DNA from: Pseudocercospora fijiensis CIRAD86 | Taxonomy: Eukaryota; Ascomycota; Dothideomycetes; Mycosphaerellales; Mycosphaerellaceae | Length of the DNA stretch: 64,000 nt | NCBI RefSeq assembly: GCF_000340215.1 | Contig: NW_006921534.1 | Coordinates: 2,747,057 to 2,811,056 of the forward strand | Reading direction: 5' to 3' | Shown: piece after piece, positions 59,501-64,000 of the stretch | Layout of the letters: each line of letters begins with the position of its first letter | Position numbering within the stretch: the first letter of the stretch is position 1 | Position numbers and translations under genes: made by a program | Notes under the pieces: model-generated | Seen by the model: the letters and a program-made list of their open reading frames with translations, nothing else | Databases searched by the model: none | Told to the model about the DNA's origin: nothing

Positions 59501-59812
59501 ACGAGCCGGTTAACCTTAGCTATAAGTAGACTAATATTAAACTACTTCTTAAGTAGACTCGGCGGTTTAATTAGTGCTAGAAGTATGTCTTTACTAAGCT
59601 TATAGCGACTTAGTCGACGGCGTATATAAGATAGCCGAGACTCGGTTATTAGTAGCTAATTAGTTATTAGAAGGTCTTAATCTACGGTTTATTATCTATA
59701 TACCTGTCTCGGTAGCGTACTTAGCGCCTCTATTGCCTTCTTCTATACCTTTACTTACGAAGGTTTGCTACAAAACCTTTACTAGGGGACGACTCGTAAA
59801 GGTATCGGCTTC
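56577..59812 (+). mobile_element. piggyBac-type transposon, RIP-mutated
   Basis: A second block of TpA-saturated sequence containing a DDE_Tnp_1_7 transposase fossil. TTAA, the target of piggyBac elements, stands directly before (56573-56576) and after (59813-59816) these limits, but TTAA is common and terminal repeats are not clean. Near the left end the 14-bp palindrome AGGGGTCGACCCCT occurs, and a near match to its half (GTCGTCCCCTAG in complement) near 59785. The limits are therefore tentative. Confidence 0.6.
57030..58690 (+). pseudogene. piggyBac-family transposase (DDE_Tnp_1_7) fossil
   Basis: Plus-strand frames read like the piggyBac transposase core. IFVGIIIYMSAI near 57310 matches the early conserved helix. 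The open piece 57513-57737 has NVSIDESIIRF with the catalytic Asp, followed by GKLTPIGYYMLY. Near 58110 NLFNNVLLFAVLRYLGIAAT matches the segment around the next catalytic Asp, and near 58530-58660 NNYIGSVDIYD and FYFLLDAIVVNLFVL match the conserved C-terminal part. Many TAG/TAA stops make it inactive. Confidence 0.85.
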
Positions 59813-59954
59813 TTAACCTTTAGCTCTACTACGGCTAAATCCGAGACCTAATCGGACAGCCTCGCAGTTCGAGGGGCGATGCAGGTTTGTATAGGGCCAC
59901 ACCATATTTAGCATCAGAAGTGGAACCCGACAAGGGCAGAGCCAGGGTGGGTGT

Positions 59955-59990
59955 TCGACGGACTTAACCACGGACTTCGTTAAGGGGATG
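59955..59990 (+). repeat. outer inverted repeat, right copy
   Basis: Thirty-six bases with two ACGGACTT words, matching the minus strand of 17954-17990 at 34 of 37 aligned positions. It lies between the piggyBac block and the Swc4-like gene. Confidence 0.6.
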
Positions 59991-60153
59991 CGTCGCTGTG
60001 ACGCCAAGAAGGCTCTAGTCCAATACAGGCCACTGCCACAGAGCAGTTGTGATCTTTCGCCTTTCGCGATCGCAACTTGATCTCAGAGCACACACACGCA
60101 CCCGCACGCACGCACGCACGCACGCACTCCACGTCGCTACGCCACGCCACGCC

Positions 60154-61404
60154 ATGCTGGCCGACAGGAGACCGCGACTGGTGCAGCCTCGTAAGGCGGC
60201 GAAATGGACCAATGATGCCACGCCGGCCTCTGCGTCGCGGCAAGATATCAACGTGCATCGATGGCGACGCGCAAACGCGAACCCCCCGAACAGCAACGGC
60301 GATACCGACAGTGGAGAGCGGTTCGAGAAATACAACGTCAAGCTCGAAGTGCCCGAGTACGAGGAAGAAACATATGAAAAAGTCCTGCAGGAAGCAGACT
60401 GGACGAAGGAGGAGACAGATTATCTGGTCGATGTCTACCGGGAATGCAACGCGAAATGGCCCATCATCGCAGACCACTACGATTTCGAGGGCGGGAAGGA
60501 GCGCAGTATGGAAGAATTGAAGAAGCGCTTTTACTACATCTCTGCTCAGCTGCTGCAAGTGCGCACTCCGATAGCATCGATGGGCACTTCCGACTACCAG
60601 CTGTACGAGACCCTCACCAACTTCAACCCCGACCAAGAGAAGTCGCGAAAGAAGCTGGCCGAGCTGCACCTCTACCGCAAGGCAAACGAGGTCGACGAGG
60701 AGATGGTCCTTCTCAGCGAGCTGCAACGCATCATGCTGAACCACGCCACTCTCGACAGCCAGCGCGAAGAACTGCGCCGCAGACTGGACTATCCCAATCC
60801 TGCCACCAATGCCTACCAGTACACCACAAGCCAAGCACTGACGCAGCTGTGGCAGCAACTGCTCGCTCAGGATCGCATGAAGAAGAATCCCCGTCTACGT
60901 CCGACCGGCAATCCGGCCTATGATGGACCAGGCGCAGCTGGCATGCTTCCACCACTACACACCAGCTCATCCCATGGCCCGCGAGCTTCGACTGCCGCGC
61001 TGTCCGACGCAGGCGGCGTTCTTCCCTCGCGGCGCCAGACTCGCGATTCCCTCCCCTCCGCCACCCCTTCATCGGCCCTTCCAGACAACTTCTCCAAGGC
61101 CGATAAGCTGCGCTACGGTATTGTCGAAGCATCCGCAGACAATGCGAAACCATCATCTGGTATCTCCTTCGCAAGCGATCGCGTCATCAAACCGCGCACC
61201 GCAAAGAGCACCATCATGACCGAGAAGATTGGTGCCATTTTGACGCACATCGGCGTGCCAGAGCTGATAGTGTTGCCAACACCGAGAGTAGTTGAGCAAT
61301 TCGATGAGATCATGAGCAAAGTACATGCATTGCTCGAGATGAGGAAGATTGCAGACAAGGAGGAGCAAGAGCTGAGAGTAAGACAGGCAGAGCTGGGCTC
61401 ATGA
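60154..61404 (+). CDS. SWC4: Swc4/DMAP1-like subunit of SWR1 and NuA4 complexes
   Basis: Nuclear scaffold protein shared by the SWR1 (H2A.Z exchange) and NuA4 (histone acetyltransferase) complexes. The frame gives 416 residues from the ATG at 60154. After a short basic start comes KWTND and INVHRWRR, then YNVKLEVPEYEEETYEKVL and the SANT/Myb-like domain at about 83-126 (DWTKEETDYLVDVYRECN, ending RFYYISAQLL). A helical segment with NPDQEKSRKKLAELHLYRKA and SELQRIMLN follows, then a Ser/Pro-rich linker and a C-terminal part ending in a coiled coil (KIADKEEQELRVRQAELGS). The family normally has another 100 or so N-terminal residues, including a GPRP/KKQK motif; these are absent. Upstream lie a CACG microsatellite and then the mutated block. 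An acceptor-like GCCGACAG at 60158-60165 leaves room for a lost or distant first exon. Confidence 0.88.
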   Translation: MLADRRPRLVQPRKAAKWTNDATPASASRQDINVHRWRRANANPPNSNGDTDSGERFEKYNVKLEVPEYEEETYEKVLQEADWTKEETDYLVDVYRECNAKWPIIADHYDFEGGKERSMEELKKRFYYISAQLLQVRTPIASMGTSDYQLYETLTNFNPDQEKSRKKLAELHLYRKANEVDEEMVLLSELQRIMLNHATLDSQREELRRRLDYPNPATNAYQYTTSQALTQLWQQLLAQDRMKKNPRLRPTGNPAYDGPGAAGMLPPLHTSSSHGPRASTAALSDAGGVLPSRRQTRDSLPSATPSSALPDNFSKADKLRYGIVEASADNAKPSSGISFASDRVIKPRTAKSTIMTEKIGAILTHIGVPELIVLPTPRVVEQFDEIMSKVHALLEMRKIADKEEQELRVRQAELGS

Positions 61405-61640
61405 GTGGTAACGCGTGAAAATTTGATACCCATATTGAGTTTAGCGAGGAGTTGGGGCATACAATGTAAGGGAACACAGCCTTTTGGACTCCTTGAGGAC
61501 TTGTCGCATGGTCATGAACTTATCAAGACATGAATACCGGTATCTATTGTTACAAGCTGCAATGACGAGCGCCCCGCGTGTGCGATTCGAATCTGTCACA
61601 CGCCAGTAGTGCTCACGAGCTCATTCACCTAGCATCGCAG

Positions 61641-62106
61641 GTTTCGATATTACACATACATCATAAGTTCCGAGTGGTCCACAATCGACGAGGTCACCAC
61701 GCCCATTTACGCACTCGGAGCTGCCGCCACCGTTGCTCAAATTGCCATTCTCTTCTGCATCGCCAGACGAATTCCAAGAGGGGCTATCAATACCCTGATA
61801 CAGGCTTTGACGGCGGCCTTCGCGAGCAATACACGAGCCACAGATCGCTTGAAAACACGTCAGGAGACAGACGGCCACCTCCAACAGCTCGATGCACACC
61901 TTCAACACCGGATAGATTTGCTCAACGCGAGCCTCGACCTTGATTCAATGCCTCGGTCTGATTCACCACTCTACCAGAGCCTCCAGGCAGATCTAGTCTC
62001 AGATCAGTTTCCTTCAACTGTCAGCACGGACACTGCCGATACCGAAGCTGCAACCACGGATGGTGGATTCGACGACTACTACCGAGATGCCTACAACATG
62101 GCCTGA
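61641..62106 (+). CDS. small membrane protein, 5' end unresolved
   Basis: The frame 61642-62106 encodes 154 residues. A hydrophobic segment TPIYALGAAATVAQIAILFC near its start could span a membrane, followed by a basic stretch (IARRIPRG), a region rich in Gln, His and Leu, and an acidic Ser/Thr-rich tail ending YNMA. There is no ATG before the membrane segment and an in-frame stop at 61630-61632, so an upstream exon is expected; 61641 follows a CAG acceptor. An exon starting at 61562 would join in phase, but the intron would be only 35 bp, too short to trust. Family not recognised. Confidence 0.5.
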
Positions 62107-62394
62107 ACCCCTTCAGATAGTTTCACTTCATCAGGTCTTATGAACAAATTGGACGAGATAAATCAGCCGTTTCGCTGCTGGATTTGGGAGCTATGGACGC
62201 CGATATTATCTTAAAGGCGATGGAAATAAGCAGAGCTAACGCCAATCAAAGGCGCTTCATAGTCGAGTGCAGGATAACGACTTCGGAATCCAATCTGAAG
62301 TACAAACTCAACACTGACGTAGAGTTCACATGCAATTGCTCCAGCCTCCAGACTTCAAGTGAGTTTGCGAGTGTTAATGACGAGTATGCGTAAT
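62107..62394. other. spacer upstream of the broken reductase gene
   Basis: A 69-codon frame at 62184-62393 has no recognised domain. It could be the ruined 5' part of the reductase-like gene that follows, but the sequence does not show this. Confidence 0.3.
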
Positions 62395-63020
62395 GGGCAA
62401 TTGCATGGCAAAATTATCGCCTCTCTTCCAGTAACACTGCTCGAGCTAATGAATGTATCCCTGGCCCTATCCAACCTCCCCATCGGCTCAGAAATCGAAA
62501 TCGAAGGTCCAGAAGGCGATACCATATACCTCGCGAATGGCTGATTTCCTTTCAAGGTGTAGAACCAATATTCAAACGCGTTCCCCTAGTTGTAGGCGGT
62601 ACAGGTCTCGCGCCGGGAGTTTAACTCATCGCTCGCTTTTGTCTAATTCAATCCGACCCAACCGAACTTCTTGTCATTGATGGGAACAAACCGGAGGAAG
62701 ACATTCTGTTGAAGAAGGCGTTGGAGGAGTACGAGTAGGGAAGTGAAGCGAAGTTGAGGATTAAGTATGTTTTGAGGAATCTGAGCGAGGATTGGGATGG
62801 GAAGAAAGGGTCTGTGGATAGGGTATTGATGGAGAAGTTTTTGTTTGGGCCTGATGAGAAGGGAGAGAATGTTATGTTGCTTTGTGGACGGCGGTGTATG
62901 ATTGAGAATGCTGTGAAGCCGGGGATTGAAGGATTCGGGGTGGATGGATGCTTTGGGGCTTTGTCATCTCCTTTCAACAAAATTGATAAGATCTTGTGGG
63001 AGGTGCTGAGCTTGTCGTGA
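62395..63020 (+). pseudogene. broken cytochrome-b5-reductase-like FAD/NAD module
   Basis: Enzymes of this family pass electrons from NAD(P)H through FAD. The FAD part survives as LPIGSEIEIEGPEGDTIYLA to about 62541. A frame change then occurs before VVGGTGLAP (62589 onward), the NAD-binding glycine motif. Further on come DPTELLVIDGNKPEEDILL, then LRIKYVLRNLSEDWDGKKGS and ENVMLLCG with the C-terminal MIENAVKPGIEGFG. Two in-frame stops, TAA at 62622-62624 and TAG at 62736-62738, interrupt it; both are what C-to-T change of CAA or CAG would give. With a frameshift, two stops and no heme or N-terminal FAD part, it cannot be functional. A nitrate-reductase-type flavin domain is a less likely reading. 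Confidence 0.7.
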
Positions 63021-63410
63021 ATCGTGATCTGTGTGTGTAATGTATCCTGCCCTCGGGGCTAGAATCAAACTCATAACATAACGCTTTAGAAAAGCCCGAT
63101 CTAAAGGATTGGCGATACCACGTCACCGTACCATTTGAAATTCCTGTGAAATAACTTCAGATTCGCCAAATCAACCAATGGTATAAGATGTCATGTGAAA
63201 ATTGTGGTGCAGTGAATGAGGTGATGTCGATGTAAGGGCCGAGGTTGCATTGTGCCAGGGTCTGGAGAACGACAAGTGGAGCTACTGCTAGTTCGGGTGA
63301 GGCAGGGATTCAACTGATGTGAAGTGAATCTGTATATATCGAGCTTGAGCCCTTCACGTTGCTCGTTTCCACATTATTTCTACAATTCGAGTGGAAGTGC
63401 AGATTCAAGA
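63021..63410. other. intergenic, with a weak tRNA-like stretch
   Basis: At about 63050-63125 the minus strand shows a degenerate B-box-like word (AGTTTGATTCT) and a CTTTAGA/TCTAAAG stem, without a full cloverleaf. The remainder is probably promoter of the last gene; a TATATA word stands at about 63332. Confidence 0.35.
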
Positions 63411-64000
63411 ATGGCCTCAGGAACAAATACGCCGCGTTCACGCTCCCGCGCAAAGCGATCTACTACAAACCTCGCAGACCTCCGCCTCGCACCGCTGTCG
63501 AAACAGTACGAACCGACCAAGGGTGACGTCCCACCAAAATCACCATTACGAACTCCGTACGACGCCGGAGAAGATGCCTCGTTCGCACGCCAGCATTTGT
63601 CTTATCTCCATGGAAAATCTGCGCCTACTACACCTGGTATTTTGTCCCGGAGCAATTCCAGACGACATCTCGGCGGTGGCCTGAGCAGGAAGAACTCCAT
63701 TTACGACAACAATGATGCGGAATATGATGCAGAAGGGGAGACCGGATATACATACTCTGCCTCTGCCAATATGCATGCTTTCAACCAGAATCGTGGGCGC
63801 ACAGAATATGGAAGCGGGCAAATCCCCAAAGCCAAGAGCGAAGCTGCCATTACAGCACAGCAGAGGGCAGAAATGGCTGCGCAGAGACTTGCTGGTCCGG
63901 GTGTACCTGTCAGCAAAAGATACAGATATAGTAGCTCGCGGGGACGCAAGAGCGGCAATGCTACTCCAAGGCCTACAGAGTCCGATAACTGGTTGACACA
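63411..64000 (+). CDS. hypothetical protein, disordered N-terminus (3' end outside window)
   Basis: An open frame of 196 codons from ATG 63411 to the window edge, without a stop. The N-terminus is basic and Ser/Arg-rich (TPRSRSRAKRSTTNL), followed by LADLRLAPLSKQYEP, LSYLHGKSAPTTPGILSRSN, an acidic DNNDAEYDAEGE stretch, a helical AQQRAEMAAQRLA segment and a basic RYRYSSSRGRKSG segment. The phosphorylation-prone SAPTTPGILSR pattern and the final DNWL resemble a conserved fungal protein of unknown function (possibly the DUF4050 type), but this is from memory and weak. The start is the first ATG of the frame. Confidence 0.72.
   Translation, partial: MASGTNTPRSRSRAKRSTTNLADLRLAPLSKQYEPTKGDVPPKSPLRTPYDAGEDASFARQHLSYLHGKSAPTTPGILSRSNSRRHLGGGLSRKNSIYDNNDAEYDAEGETGYTYSASANMHAFNQNRGRTEYGSGQIPKAKSEAAITAQQRAEMAAQRLAGPGVPVSKRYRYSSSRGRKSGNATPRPTESDNWLT

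Noticed and set aside
61562..61640. First exon plus 35-bp intron for the small membrane protein
   Set aside because: Phases fit, but an intron of 35 bp is shorter than the others in this window (55-88 bp) and is unlikely to be spliced.
63050..63125. tRNA gene on the minus strand
   Set aside because: Only a weak B-box-like word and one stem are present; acceptor and D arms do not pair.

Overview
This window is nuclear DNA of a filamentous ascomycete (Pezizomycotina, probably a dothideomycete). The support is short GT-AG introns of 55-88 bp with CTRAC-type branch sites, a Zn(II)2Cys6 regulator, an RGS-LOV photoreceptor, a Swc4/DMAP1 homologue, and long stretches carrying the imprint of repeat-induced point mutation (RIP: CpA/TpG turned into TpA).

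Layout. 1-18.7 kb is ordinary gene-bearing sequence: a hypothetical ORF, a long gene-poor stretch with microsatellites, a small Zn2Cys6 factor (6.6-7.5 kb, +), a BCH/CRAL-TRIO + RhoGAP protein (11.1-13.6 kb, -) and an RGS-LOV blue-light sensor (14.7-17.4 kb, -, six exons rebuilt by hand). 18.7-53.07 kb is a 34-kb block in which nearly every reading frame is closed by TAG/TAA. A perfect 37-bp sequence stands in inverted orientation exactly at its two edges, so the whole block may be one large mutated mobile element. Inside it are recognisable fossils: an Argonaute (N-L1-PAZ part), a DDE integrase of the uncharacterised fungal 'integrase core' type with a long nearly intact frame, several coding-like remnants I cannot name, a tRNA-like fossil, many minisatellites, a MITE, an island of unmutated sequence, and a full 7.2-kb Ty3/gypsy chromovirus with 197-bp LTRs and a 5-bp target duplication.

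53.07-56.57 kb is an unmutated island with a complete asparagine synthetase gene and two kinds of MITE-like inverted repeats. 56.58-59.8 kb is a second RIP-mutated block, a piggyBac-type (DDE_Tnp_1_7) transposon fossil. 59.9-64 kb returns to normal sequence: a Swc4-like gene that lacks the usual N-terminal part, a small membrane protein exon, a broken cytochrome-b5-reductase-like gene, and the 5' part of a hypothetical gene running off the end.

The housekeeping and signalling genes are not an operon or a pathway. The notable biology is the repeat architecture: RIP stops sharply at repeat borders, genes survive between two mutated blocks, and an RNA-silencing gene (Argonaute) itself lies ruined inside the mutated block. 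Splice sites, remnant limits and family calls in the mutated blocks come from reading by eye; no database search was run.
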